A DNA stretch of 23,978 nucleotides from an uncultured Chromatiaceae bacterium (GCA_946482615.1 CAMLSF010000046.1:1-23978); one strand, 5' to 3'. Shown: positions 15,351 through 23,697, counted from the stretch's first letter. The notes: generated from the sequence alone by a model not told the origin. Numbers and translations are program-made.

Positions 15351-18006
15351 TGACGCTCTCCTGTTCTGTAAGTTGTTCTGCGTTGACTAAAACAGCAAAA
15401 TCATTGATTAACTCTGTGATCAACGCAACATCGGCCTGCCGTGCGGCACGTTCTAAACCAGACATCAGTTCAGTCAACTGTGGATACCCCATGCTGCCGG
15501 CACTGCCTTTCACACTATGAGCTTCATGCTGTATGCGACTCCAGTTTGCCGCAGACAGCCAAAGCTGGAAGTCTTTTAACACAGAGGGCAAGGCCTGTTT
15601 AAAGTCTAGTTTAAGTTGCACAATGACGGGGTCCGACGCAAGTTGCGCTTCTAATTGGTCATCAAGATCAGTGTTACTTTGACAGAACTTTTGTATCACA
15701 GCCAAAAAGTCTTTTTGCACTATAGGCTTGGATAAAACTGCCTGACAGCCCGCTTTTAAATACCGGCTTTGATCTTCGCTCATCACATTAGCTGTTAAAG
15801 CAACAATAGGTATATCTATACCTGCATGGCGGATTAAGGCTGTTGCTTCCTCCCCTCCCATCTCCGGCATCTGCATGTCCATCAGCACTAAATCAAAATG
15901 CTCCAGCAATACCCGTTCCACTGCTTTGTGACCATTTTCAACAATCACAGAATGGATACCCAACTTTTGTAATAACACCTGGATCAGTAATTGGTTATCA
16001 GAATTATCTTCTGCCACCAGTAACTTCAACTTTTGATAATCGGTCGGGGTTTCGACAACCAAAGGCTCCTGTGCAGGTCGCTGATAACTATGGATCAGAC
16101 TGATATGCTGATGTTCACAAGACATCACAATCTCAAAACAGCTGCCAATGCCTTTGACACTCTCCACCAAAATATCGCCTTGCATCTGTTCCATCAGTTT
16201 TTTTGAAATACAAAGCCCCAGGCCTGAGCCACCAAAATTGCGGGTTACCGCAGCATCCGCCTGCACAAAAGGCTGAAAGAGTTTACTGAGTTCTACCGTC
16301 GTGATGCCTATACCAGTATCTTTAATTTTGATCCTGAGCACTTCCTCCGGAGTTTGATACGAAACATCAATCACCACCTTTCCTTTTTGGGTAAATTTTA
16401 CTGCATTAGAGGTCAGATTGAGCAGTACCTGACGGAAACGTAAAGTGTCGGTGTAGATAAATTGTGGTAACGGATAATTCAGTTCCAACAAACATTGCAA
16501 ACCTTTTTGTTGTGCCTGTTGCCGGGTCAGTTGGTATACATCGTCCAGCATGGCCAGCAAACTGACCTGCTCGGTTAACAGCTCCAGCTTGTCAGCTTCA
16601 ATTTTGGATAGATCAAGAATGTCGTTAATCAGTGCCAACAGATGATCCCCGCTGCGCAGTACACGACTCAAATAATCAAGCTGTCGATGGGGATCATTCT
16701 CCTGTATGGCCTGTTCACTAAAACCTATAATGGCCGTTAGCGGGGTGCGGATCTCATGACTCATATTGGCCAAAAACACGCTTTTTAACCTGTTCGCCTG
16801 TTCTGCCACTTCACGGGCTAAAATCAGTTGCTGATTGGCATCTTCCAGTTGTTGATTCGCATCTGCTAAATCCTGAGTTCTGGCTGCTACTTTATCTTCC
16901 AATTGCAACTGATAAGCTCTCTCCCGCTCTCTGTACACTCTTAACTGACGCACCATCACGTTAAAAGCGGCAAACATATCACCTAACTCATCCTGCTTTC
17001 TGACCTTCAGTACAGTCGATAAATCGCCCCGGCCTACAGCTGTTTTCGCGGCCGTAAGTTCCCGTATAGGCGTTAATACAAAACGGGCCAGTACCCAATA
17101 AATCAGCACAGGTAATCCTATACAAAACAAGATACAAAACAGCGCTATTAACATAGGTTTATACGCCATGCTCTGAGTTAAGAGTTCAGGCTGTATTCCC
17201 ATAATAAGCTGATAGGGGCCAGCTAAAGAGACGCCGGTCACCAACATAGACTGGCCAAGTAGCAAGGTAGGAACAAACTCATGTTGATCCACACTGGCCT
17301 GAATTTCAGTAAAACTCACCGGAGAAAAAGCGCTGCCCATCAGCAAAGGATTTTCAGAAAAGGCGATAGTGGCAGCTTGACTCACAATCAAAGGAGCACG
17401 CAACTGCCCCCTTAACTGCCGTATACCCTGTTGAAACAACCCGGGGTCAATCACAAATACGACATAACCCCAAAGTCGTTTAATGTCGCCGGACGACTCT
17501 CCCGATAAGTAAACTTTTTGAGCTACGTACAAATTCAGCTGATTTGAACCTTGTTCGCTGGACAGAAAAAAACCATTGTCGTCCATCATGGATTGCAAAG
17601 CGGAAAAATACTGATTTCGAAATCTGCTAACCTCTTTTGCTTTTTGATGCTGCGGAATAGTCAGCAGGTAATCACCATTCAAACGTACAAATTTAATCGA
17701 AGATATTTCCGGATGCTGGCTAAGATAACGTTCAAATTCCTTCACAAGCTCCGCCTCCGGTTGCTGTTCTTTGGCAATAAAACGTTCAACCAGAGTTTGA
17801 GAAGACAACAAGAGTAAAGTTTGCTGATAAGAGGACAATCTGAGCCGAATATCCTGCTGTACCTGTATCAGCTCATTTTTAATCTGTTGAAACAGCTGTT
17901 GTTCATAATAACGGGCACTGAAGTGATAGGACAAATAACCCAGACATAACAAAGGCAGGACCAGGATAGGTAGCATGTAGACTACTAAAGTTTCACGTAA
18001 CCTCAT
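15340..18006 (-). CDS. Hybrid sensor histidine kinase with receiver and HPt domains
   Basis: An 888-aa multidomain phosphorelay kinase. TM1 is at about 8-28 and TM2 at about 285-307, enclosing a periplasmic sensor of about 255 residues that resembles a Cache domain. A HAMP (about 308-360) and coiled coil follow. The HisKA helix NMSHEIRTPLTAIIGF has H417. The HATPase domain (about 525-635) includes DTGIGI and GGSGLGL. The receiver has acidic E666/D667, phospho-acceptor D710, T738 and K760. The C-terminal HPt has H830 in HSVKGSAG. The whole His-Asp-His relay is therefore intact, but no response regulator with a DNA-binding output is adjacent. The layout is that of BarA/TorS-type kinases; the signal is unknown. 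CAGGA precedes the ATG. Confidence 0.93.
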   Translation of the reverse strand: MRLRETLVVYMLPILVLPLLCLGYLSYHFSARYYEQQLFQQIKNELIQVQQDIRLRLSSYQQTLLLLSSQTLVERFIAKEQQPEAELVKEFERYLSQHPEISSIKFVRLNGDYLLTIPQHQKAKEVSRFRNQYFSALQSMMDDNGFFLSSEQGSNQLNLYVAQKVYLSGESSGDIKRLWGYVVFVIDPGLFQQGIRQLRGQLRAPLIVSQAATIAFSENPLLMGSAFSPVSFTEIQASVDQHEFVPTLLLGQSMLVTGVSLAGPYQLIMGIQPELLTQSMAYKPMLIALFCILFCIGLPVLIYWVLARFVLTPIRELTAAKTAVGRGDLSTVLKVRKQDELGDMFAAFNVMVRQLRVYRERERAYQLQLEDKVAARTQDLADANQQLEDANQQLILAREVAEQANRLKSVFLANMSHEIRTPLTAIIGFSEQAIQENDPHRQLDYLSRVLRSGDHLLALINDILDLSKIEADKLELLTEQVSLLAMLDDVYQLTRQQAQQKGLQCLLELNYPLPQFIYTDTLRFRQVLLNLTSNAVKFTQKGKVVIDVSYQTPEEVLRIKIKDTGIGITTVELSKLFQPFVQADAAVTRNFGGSGLGLCISKKLMEQMQGDILVESVKGIGSCFEIVMSCEHQHISLIHSYQRPAQEPLVVETPTDYQKLKLLVAEDNSDNQLLIQVLLQKLGIHSVIVENGHKAVERVLLEHFDLVLMDMQMPEMGGEEATALIRHAGIDIPIVALTANVMSEDQSRYLKAGCQAVLSKPIVQKDFLAVIQKFCQSNTDLDDQLEAQLASDPVIVQLKLDFKQALPSVLKDFQLWLSAANWSRIQHEAHSVKGSAGSMGYPQLTELMSGLERAARQADVALITELINDFAVLVNAEQLTEQESVSAS

Positions 18007-18026
18007 GAAGATCCTGATTTATACCC

Positions 18027-18067
18027 AAAAAGCGCCCTGTCCGTTGCCAAAGCATACCCAGAGCGCT
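18027..18067 (-). terminator. Likely terminator after the metallo-hydrolase gene
   Basis: On the minus strand AGCGCTCTG and CAGGGCGCT (18067-18059 and 18039-18031) pair over 9 bp with one G-U. They enclose a long 19-nt loop and are followed by a T-run at 18031-18027. The long loop makes it a weaker candidate than the others. Confidence 0.5.
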
Positions 18068-18081
18068 GCTGAACTACAAGA

Positions 18082-18918
18082 CTAAGCTTTAAATAGCGTA
18101 CGGATCCAGCGCTCTTCGGTAATAAAGTGCCAGCTCCAGCTTTTCCACTGTGCGGATAACCCCTGGGCTACAATTTGATCTTCAGTTTTTCCCTGAGCTT
18201 TCAGCGCATTCACTTCGGCCAACGTTTGCTCCATCATAGTTAAAAAACGCTGTAAACCGGCCTTATCCATTAAGTCGCCATGGCCTGGGATCAACTTCGT
18301 TTTCCCGTCAATTTGACTGAGCAGCAGCTTGACGTTGTTAATATAACCCATCACTGAGCCACCACTTTTCAAATCGATAAAAGGAAAACGGTCGGCAAAA
18401 AATAAGTCTCCGGTATGCAATACATTGGCCTCTTTAAACCAGACCACCAAATCACCATCAGTGTGGCTGACAGGCATAGTCACCAGCTGTACCTTCACCC
18501 CATTCAGGCTTAACTGTTTCTCACCTGTAAAAGTTTCTGTAGGTAAACCTGCCGCCGGAAACTTTGCGTCGGCTTTTAACCGGGTCAGTACATTGGTATG
18601 AGCGATAATCTGAGCACCAGAGGCCAAAGCTGCATTGCCATTAACGTGGTCACCATGAAAATGGGTGTTGACCAGAGTTTTGATCTGCACACCAGCCTGT
18701 TTGCTTGCAAGCTCAGCTTTGATGTGAGGAGCCATATGCTCGTACTGCGAATCCACTACCAACGCACCTTCAGGGCCTACTACAGCGGCCATATTGCCGC
18801 CAGCCCCTTTGATCATGTACAGATGCCTGGCCAGTTCAGTACTGGTCACCTGAACTTTATCGTCCGCAACAACCGAAGTTGCAAGCAGCAGAGCCAATAA
18901 AACACTTATCTTTTTCAT
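18082..18918 (-). CDS. Secreted metallo-beta-lactamase-fold hydrolase
   Basis: A 278-aa protein with a clear Sec signal peptide (MKKISVLLALLLATSVVADD; cleavage near residue 18), so it acts in the periplasm or outside the cell. The dinuclear metal site is complete: H86, H88, D90 and H91 in NTHFHGDHVNGN, then H152 (VSHTDGD), D171 (LHTGDLFF) and H213 (PGHGD). H152 in place of cysteine, together with the HxHxDH motif, places it in the broad MBL-fold group rather than among B1 carbapenemases. The substrate cannot be told. AAGGA overlaps the purine permease stop, and the ATG is 8 nt after it, so both genes are probably co-transcribed. Confidence 0.88.
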   Translation of the reverse strand: MKKISVLLALLLATSVVADDKVQVTSTELARHLYMIKGAGGNMAAVVGPEGALVVDSQYEHMAPHIKAELASKQAGVQIKTLVNTHFHGDHVNGNAALASGAQIIAHTNVLTRLKADAKFPAAGLPTETFTGEKQLSLNGVKVQLVTMPVSHTDGDLVVWFKEANVLHTGDLFFADRFPFIDLKSGGSVMGYINNVKLLLSQIDGKTKLIPGHGDLMDKAGLQRFLTMMEQTLAEVNALKAQGKTEDQIVAQGLSAQWKSWSWHFITEERWIRTLFKA

Positions 18919-18926
18919 ACCCGTCC

Positions 18927-20222
18927 TTATGCAAAGAAAAATTTAGCGGCAAAAACCGCTGTTAATACCCATACACTCAGGGTCGTATCTGACAAACGCC
19001 CCGTCACTAAACACAGTACCGCATAAGTAATAAACCCCATACCTATGCCATCAGCGATAGAAAAGGTCAGCGGCATCATCACCAGCACTACGACCACAGG
19101 CACGGATTCGATCAGATCGTCCCACTTCACATGCTGCAAACTGCTAAGCATTAAAGTTGCGACATAAAGCAAAGCACCAGCGGTCGCATAAGCCGGTACC
19201 ATAGCGGCCAGAGGCGATAACCAAAGTGCAGCTAAAAAGGCCAGCCCCGTCACTACTGCTGTTAAACCAGAACGTCCACCGGCAGCTACACCGGCCGTGC
19301 TTTCAACATAACTGGTGGTGGTTGAGGTCCCGAGTAAAGAGCCTGCAATAGTGGCTGAACTGTCGGCGAGCAAAGCGCCTTTGAGACGGGGAATTTCACC
19401 ATTGGGTTTTAATAAACCTGCTCTTTGACTAACCGCCACTAAGGTGCCACTGGTATCAAACAAATCTAAAAACAACAAGCTTAATACCACTGGTACCATG
19501 GCCCATTGCAATACAGAGGCAAAATCCAGCTGGATAAAGGTAGGGGCTAAAGAAGGCGGCATAGCAACAACGGCAGTAAAGCTGGTATCGCCACGCCACC
19601 AGGCGATGGCAGTGATCACTAAAATACTAATAAATACAGCTGCATGTTGTTTGCGGTGCGCCAATGCAAAAATCAGAAAAAAACCTGTGATAGCCAGCAC
19701 TACTTTTGGATCATGCAAATCGCCTAAGGTCACCAGAGTGGCGGGACTCGCCACTATAATATTGGCTGTTTTTAATGCAATCAGTGCCAGAAACATGCCT
19801 ATACCAGCGGCTATGCCCATCTTTAACGCAAAAGGAATACTTTGAATAATCCACTCACGGATTTTGAAAATACTCAGTAGTAAAAACAACACACCGGAGC
19901 AGAATACGGCGGCTAAAGCCGTCTGCCAGCTATGGCCCTGTTCCAGCACTATGACATAAGTAAAAAACGCATTCAGTCCCATGCCCGGTGCCAAAGCCAC
20001 AGGCAGATTGGCCAGCATGCCCATCGCAATAGAGCCAAAGGCTGCAGCCAGACAAGTGGCCACAAAAACCGCACCGTGATCCATGCCGGTTTGCGCCAGC
20101 ATGCTGGGGTTTACAAACAGGATATAACTCATCGCCATAAAGGTCGTTAAACCAGCGATCAGCTCTTTTTTGATGCTGGTCTGGCGCGCCGTCAGCTCAA
20201 AATAACGATCAATAAAGTTCAT
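18927..20222 (-). CDS. AzgA-type purine (adenine/guanine/hypoxanthine) permease
   Basis: An NCS2-family transporter of the AzgA/PbuG/GhxP branch that imports purine bases with protons across the inner membrane. With the ATG at 20222 it is 431 aa with 12 or more hydrophobic segments. The N-terminal signature TSIKKELIAGLTTFMAMSYILFVNP and the LFDTSGTLVAVSQRAGLL motif near the middle are typical. An upstream extension to a TTG at 20294 is rejected because it would translate through a terminator hairpin. The ribosome binding site AAGGG is about 11 nt away, so initiation may be modest. A hairpin with T-tract lies 33 nt upstream of the start. The metallo-hydrolase gene follows after 8 nt. Confidence 0.9.
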   Translation of the reverse strand: MNFIDRYFELTARQTSIKKELIAGLTTFMAMSYILFVNPSMLAQTGMDHGAVFVATCLAAAFGSIAMGMLANLPVALAPGMGLNAFFTYVIVLEQGHSWQTALAAVFCSGVLFLLLSIFKIREWIIQSIPFALKMGIAAGIGMFLALIALKTANIIVASPATLVTLGDLHDPKVVLAITGFFLIFALAHRKQHAAVFISILVITAIAWWRGDTSFTAVVAMPPSLAPTFIQLDFASVLQWAMVPVVLSLLFLDLFDTSGTLVAVSQRAGLLKPNGEIPRLKGALLADSSATIAGSLLGTSTTTSYVESTAGVAAGGRSGLTAVVTGLAFLAALWLSPLAAMVPAYATAGALLYVATLMLSSLQHVKWDDLIESVPVVVVLVMMPLTFSIADGIGMGFITYAVLCLVTGRLSDTTLSVWVLTAVFAAKFFFA

Positions 20223-20255
20223 CAGGTCAGATCCCTTTGTCAGAGGCTCAAATGC

Positions 20256-20284
20256 AAAAACCCGAAGCATAGCCCCGGGTTTTT
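20256..20284. terminator. Bidirectional terminator hairpin in the purine permease leader
   Basis: AAAAACCCG (20256-20264) and CGGGTTTTT (20276-20284) form a 9-bp stem around an 11-nt loop, with A and T tracts on both sides. It ends the leftward aminopeptidase transcript. Because it lies only 33 nt before the permease ATG, it may also act as an attenuator. A possible -35 TTGAAA / -10 TATTGA pair sits directly upstream on the minus strand. Confidence 0.75.
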
Positions 20285-20335
20285 CAATAGCCAAGTGAAT
20301 TCTGGTTTCAATACAAAGTAGTTGGTGCTGCAGCG

Positions 20336-20362
20336 AGTCGCAAAGTCAACAAAGCTGCGACT
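20336..20362. repeat. Inverted repeat between aminopeptidase and permease genes
   Basis: AGTCGCA (20336-20342) and TGCGACT (20356-20362) pair over 7 bp around 13 nt. No T-tract follows on the minus strand, so this is not a terminator. It may be a 3'-end hairpin or part of a leader structure. Confidence 0.35.
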
Positions 20363-20377
20363 TCAAATACCTGGTGT

Positions 20378-21916
20378 TTACAGGCAGTAGTAAGCGGCTA
20401 AGGCTGCCACTGGTGCGGCCGATGGCTTGCCATGTTGCCAGTCGCCACCATCCACACCACTACCAGCTATGTCGATATGACAGTAAGGCAATGGCCGTTC
20501 AGAGTTTAAGGCATGTTGATCTAAGCCTGCAGCTGCGACTAAAAATGCCATAGGGAACTGATGACCACGGGGCGTGACTGACGAAGGTGCATTGTTACAA
20601 CTTAGTAAGTCATCTGCCGAACTGCGGCCTTTAATAAAACTAAAGTCTTCACGGCGACTGCGGGATATTTCACTGGGGTCTGCCCATAAATCACCCACCA
20701 TAGCTAAATCAGCAGATAAACCAACACGACGGGCGGCACCATTCTCCACCAATGCACTGTATGGACCTACGGCACGGGCCGCATGACCTGTTAAAGTAGC
20801 AATAGAATACAAAGTGGGGTTAACGGCAGTTTTGGCCTCTTCCCGCAGATGCGATAACAAATCTGCCAGAACCAGACGACCTTCAGCATCGGTATTACCA
20901 ATACGCACCCGCACACCGGCATGGCCGGTAATAATCTCATCCGGCACAAAAGCATCAGCCCCTATGCTGTTTCGCACAGCACCAATTTCGGCAATGATGC
21001 GGATGCCTTTGGTTTTTAACAAAGCCACGGTTTTGATAAAACCAGCCACAGCTGCCGCACCACCTTTATCGCGGCTCATCCCGGCCATAGCTCCGCCGGT
21101 TTTTAAATCAGCACCGCCTGTGTCATACACCAGACCTTTACCGGCAAATAACAAGGTGTGTTCGATGTCACCCTCGCCCTGATACTCCAGGCGGATCACG
21201 GCAGGCTTATGACGGTCAACCTGCAACGAACAGCGCGCGACAGCCATTAGCAATGGATAGTCTTTTTGCAAGATATCGACTTTGGTTTCTACCGATACCT
21301 GCACATCAGTACCGGCAAAAGCTTCCACACAATAATCAGCAAAACGCCGTGGTGCCATACGCTCAGGTTCAGTGCCACACAAATCACGGGCGACACGTTT
21401 GCCTGCTTCAACAGCTTCCATATAACGCGCCTGATGTTCTGTGACTCCAATCACCCCTATCTGAGTCACAGGTTCAATCATTGCTTCCCCCCGGGCTTCA
21501 CGACCTTCCAATGGCTGCCATAACGCCTGACAAGCGCCTAAGTAAGCCACTTCAGCCGCATACTGATAAGCATCCGAGTCCGGTGCTATCACATACAAAG
21601 CAGGAGATTTAGCACCAGCGGCTTTGGCCTGACTGATACCTTGTTTGGCCGCATCATAAAAACTACGAACGTCATCATAATCTCTGTCGAGTGGGCCGGT
21701 CGGTGACAGCACTAAACGTTGCCCCGGCGCTTTGGCTGATAACAGCAACACAGTTTCTTTACCAATGCGGCTGTCGATAGACGCAGCAGCATTAATTTCA
21801 GACTCTAATTCAGGCACAGCAGTAAAACCGGATGCAACAACAATCAGCGCATCCCATTGGGAGTCATTCAGGGCAGACTGAACAGAAGAAACAGCGACAG
21901 CAACAGGGTAAGACAT
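20378..21916 (-). CDS. Leucyl aminopeptidase family (M17) metallopeptidase
   Basis: Cytosolic dizinc exopeptidase that removes N-terminal residues from peptides. The catalytic domain carries K260 and D265 in GKGLVYDTGGADLK, D283 in SRDKGGAA, and D343, E345 and R347 in NTDAEGRL. These are all the metal and catalytic residues of PepA, numbered from the ATG at 21916. The variant DTGGADLKTGGAMAG differs from the E. coli PepA form DSGG and suggests a separate subfamily, so I give no symbol. Two ATGs are possible. GAGG lies 8 nt before the second (21916) but only 2 nt before the first (21922), so the second is preferred, giving 512 aa. The minus strand has TTGCCT and TAATAA 16 nt apart just upstream as a possible promoter. 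Confidence 0.92.
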   Translation of the reverse strand: MSYPVAVAVSSVQSALNDSQWDALIVVASGFTAVPELESEINAAASIDSRIGKETVLLLSAKAPGQRLVLSPTGPLDRDYDDVRSFYDAAKQGISQAKAAGAKSPALYVIAPDSDAYQYAAEVAYLGACQALWQPLEGREARGEAMIEPVTQIGVIGVTEHQARYMEAVEAGKRVARDLCGTEPERMAPRRFADYCVEAFAGTDVQVSVETKVDILQKDYPLLMAVARCSLQVDRHKPAVIRLEYQGEGDIEHTLLFAGKGLVYDTGGADLKTGGAMAGMSRDKGGAAAVAGFIKTVALLKTKGIRIIAEIGAVRNSIGADAFVPDEIITGHAGVRVRIGNTDAEGRLVLADLLSHLREEAKTAVNPTLYSIATLTGHAARAVGPYSALVENGAARRVGLSADLAMVGDLWADPSEISRSRREDFSFIKGRSSADDLLSCNNAPSSVTPRGHQFPMAFLVAAAGLDQHALNSERPLPYCHIDIAGSGVDGGDWQHGKPSAAPVAALAAYYCL

Positions 21917-22011
21917 GAACATGGCCTCAAAAAAATAATGAGCTGCATTATTAAGTACAGCAGGCTTGGAGGCAATAGCATGACAGGATGTGAAATACAG
22001 CGCCTGTAGTT

Positions 22012-22042
22012 AAAAACTGACAAGCCAGCGAATGCTGGCTTG
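22012..22042 (-). terminator. Intrinsic terminator after nqrM
   Basis: CAAGCCAGC / GCTGGCTTG (22021-22029 and 22034-22042), a perfect 9-bp stem with a 4-nt loop, is followed on the minus strand by TCAG and a T-run at 22016-22012. Confidence 0.8.
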
Positions 22043-22072
22043 ACGGATGTTCAAAAGTGCAAAAAGGCAGTA

Positions 22073-22285
22073 TCAGATAATTTTATTCTGCTGCCATTCC
22101 TGTTCTTTTTTCATACGCTGCTGGCGTTTTTCGCAGGGTGTATCGCAGTCACAGGCCTTTTCAATGCCTAAAGCACCTAAGCCACCACAACTACCAGCTA
22201 TGGTTTTACGTTGCACCATGTAACCTACAGCCATAGCAGCAACTACAACTATCAGGATGATAAAAGTAAAAATAAAAACTTCCAT
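22073..22285 (-). CDS. nqrM: Na+-NQR maturation protein NqrM
   Basis: A 70-aa membrane protein of the former DUF539 family, required to assemble the Na+-translocating NADH:quinone oxidoreductase, probably by delivering iron for the NqrD/NqrE cluster. One membrane segment spans about residues 4-24. The cysteines C33 (GSCGGLG), C45, C47 and C51 (CDCDTPC) are the family's conserved set. The ATG at 22285 is preferred because GAGG lies 6 nt before it and the length then matches the family; an upstream ATG at 22318 adds 11 atypical residues. Its usual neighbours nqrA-F and apbE are not in the window, and an insertion sequence lies directly upstream. The organism must encode Na+-NQR elsewhere. Confidence 0.93.
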   Translation of the reverse strand: MEVFIFTFIILIVVVAAMAVGYMVQRKTIAGSCGGLGALGIEKACDCDTPCEKRQQRMKKEQEWQQNKII

Positions 22286-22350
22286 AGCCACCTCATCAAA
22301 CTTAGAAGCTTTGAACAATCAGTCTGCCTGCTTGTTCGTTTCAGGGTGCC

Positions 22351-22359
22351 ATTGTAACA
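22351..22359 (-). promoter_or_regulatory. Extended -10 promoter for nqrM
   Basis: On the minus strand TGTTACAAT (22359-22351) is an extended -10 element: TGn followed by TACAAT, 5 of 6 to consensus. No strong -35 is present at 17 nt. It lies 65 nt before the nqrM ATG and on the nqrM side of the insertion sequence, so the gene should still be expressed. Confidence 0.5.
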
Positions 22360-22439
22360 AGTTTCGGCCACTATCCCTACGCAAAAACGTGATTCAGACA
22401 AATAAAAAATTGTCAGGATCCTGACGAATCCCCACAAAA

Positions 22440-22469
22440 TTGAACATTCATGGCGTTTAACGATCTGAT
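22440..22469 (+). promoter_or_regulatory. Transposase promoter overlapping Dam sites (pIN-like)
   Basis: TTGAAC at 22440-22445 and TCTGAT at 22464-22469, 18 nt apart, form a weak promoter. The -10 overlaps two GATC sites, 22462-22465 and 22467-22470. In IS10 the pIN promoter is likewise weak and is turned down by Dam methylation of an overlapping GATC. The role here is inferred from this parallel. Confidence 0.5.
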
Positions 22470-22508
22470 CAATCGCCAAACATCACAGAAAGTGAACGCC
22501 ATGAATGT
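22444..22508 (+). promoter_or_regulatory. 14-bp foldback hairpin covering the transposase start codon
   Basis: ACATTCATGGCGTT (22444-22457) and AACGCCATGAATGT (22495-22508) are exact inverted repeats around 37 nt. The right arm contains the transposase ATG (22501-22503). A transcript entering from outside the element would contain both arms and hide the start codon. One from the internal promoter would begin inside the loop and lack the left arm. Confidence 0.7.
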
Positions 22509-23697
22509 AAGCTCATTATTACACGAACTTATTGCTGATTCCTGCCCTACCATTCACAAAGTCAGACTGCAATCTCTTATCACTGCCGTTGATGCAGCCA
22601 CTCGCTATCAAAAGGTAACCCTGACCGGCCTTGGCCGCACATTACCTTCGCTGGCCAAAACAAAGCACACGATCAAACGCATAGACAGGTTACTTAGCAA
22701 CAGTCACTTGCATCAGGAACGAACCGATATCTATGAGGTAATGGCTCGTCATATTCTTCAGACACGCAACGAACCAGTGATTTTGATTGATTGGTCACAA
22801 GTCAATGAAGAAGCAGGTTTTCATATTTTGAGGGCATCTTTGGCTTTACACGGACGGGCCATGACAGTATACGAAGAGATGCACCCTAAACATTTAAGTC
22901 ATAACCGCGCTGTGCATGGCCGCTTTTTGAAGCAACTTCAGGCCTTGTTACCCTGTGACTGCCAACCTATTGTTGTCACCGATGCCGGATTTAAAAATCC
23001 TTGGTTTAAGCAGGTAGAAGCACTTGGATGGTACTGGCTTGGGCGTATCCGCCACTTTACTCAATACCGCTTCATCGACAGCCCACTCTGGCATCCTTGC
23101 AGGGAAAGCTATGACCTTGCTTCCACACGACCTGGTTATTTGGGGGAAATCTGTTTATCGAAGCACAATCCGTTGGACTGTCATGCTTACCTTTACCGTA
23201 AAAAATTAGAGGGAAGGAAAAAACGGACTCAAGGCAAGCGGGTGTCAAAACGTTCAAACAGTACAGCTTATGGGCGTAGAGAAAGAGAGCCTTGGTTTTT
23301 AGTGACCAATATTCCTCCAGATAAGCTCAATGCCAGACAAGCGGTTGCTATTTATCAGACACGCATGCAGATAGAAGAAAGCTTCAGGGATAATAAAAAT
23401 CAGCGTATAGGTCTGAGCTTAAAAGAAACGAAAAGTAGGTCAGTTGAGCGCCTGCAGATCCTGTTGTTGATTGTCACTTTAGCCACCTACGCACTGTGGC
23501 TAATAGGGCGATGGGCCAATCAAAATGGCCTGTACAAACATTATCAGGCCAACACGGTAAGGGAGCGAGCTGTTTTATCTTATTTCAACCTGGGCCTGCA
23601 AGTCTTAAGAAAAGAACCTGAGCGGCTATGCCGCGCAGAGCTGGTTCATCTAATGGCGACGACCATGCTTAGTCTCTTTGAATGGAGATCCAGATGA
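22501..23697 (+). CDS. IS10-like DDE transposase
   Basis: Cut-and-paste transposase of the IS4 family, IS10 group. From the ATG at 22501 it is 398 aa (Tn10 transposase 402). Catalytic D97 (VILIDWSQ), D161 (VVTDAGF) and E292 (QIEESFRD) fall at exactly the Tn10 numbers. The YREK signature Y-x2-R-x3-E-x6-K is intact. LTGLGRTLP, KHTIKRIDRLL and LRASLALHGR match Tn10 closely. This numbering decides the start; an in-frame ATG at 22450 lies upstream and in the left arm of the foldback hairpin. There are no stops or frameshifts, so it is probably active. The right terminal repeat begins at the stop codon. Confidence 0.95.
   Translation: MNVSSLLHELIADSCPTIHKVRLQSLITAVDAATRYQKVTLTGLGRTLPSLAKTKHTIKRIDRLLSNSHLHQERTDIYEVMARHILQTRNEPVILIDWSQVNEEAGFHILRASLALHGRAMTVYEEMHPKHLSHNRAVHGRFLKQLQALLPCDCQPIVVTDAGFKNPWFKQVEALGWYWLGRIRHFTQYRFIDSPLWHPCRESYDLASTRPGYLGEICLSKHNPLDCHAYLYRKKLEGRKKRTQGKRVSKRSNSTAYGRREREPWFLVTNIPPDKLNARQAVAIYQTRMQIEESFRDNKNQRIGLSLKETKSRSVERLQILLLIVTLATYALWLIGRWANQNGLYKHYQANTVRERAVLSYFNLGLQVLRKEPERLCRAELVHLMATTMLSLFEWRSR

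Noticed and set aside
20223..20294. N-terminal extension of the purine permease to a TTG at 20294
   Set aside because: It would be translated through the terminator hairpin, uses a rare start, and AzgA-family proteins begin near the ATG at 20222.
21917..21922. First ATG of the aminopeptidase gene
   Set aside because: GAGG lies only 2 nt before it but 8 nt before the ATG at 21916, so the latter is the better start.
22252..22479. 75-codon minus-strand frame across the left IS boundary
   Set aside because: It runs from the transposon into the nqrM gene in another frame, with no family resemblance.
22450..22500. Upstream ATG for the transposase
   Set aside because: It lies in the left arm of the inverted repeat; only the start at 22501 gives D97, D161 and E292 as in Tn10.
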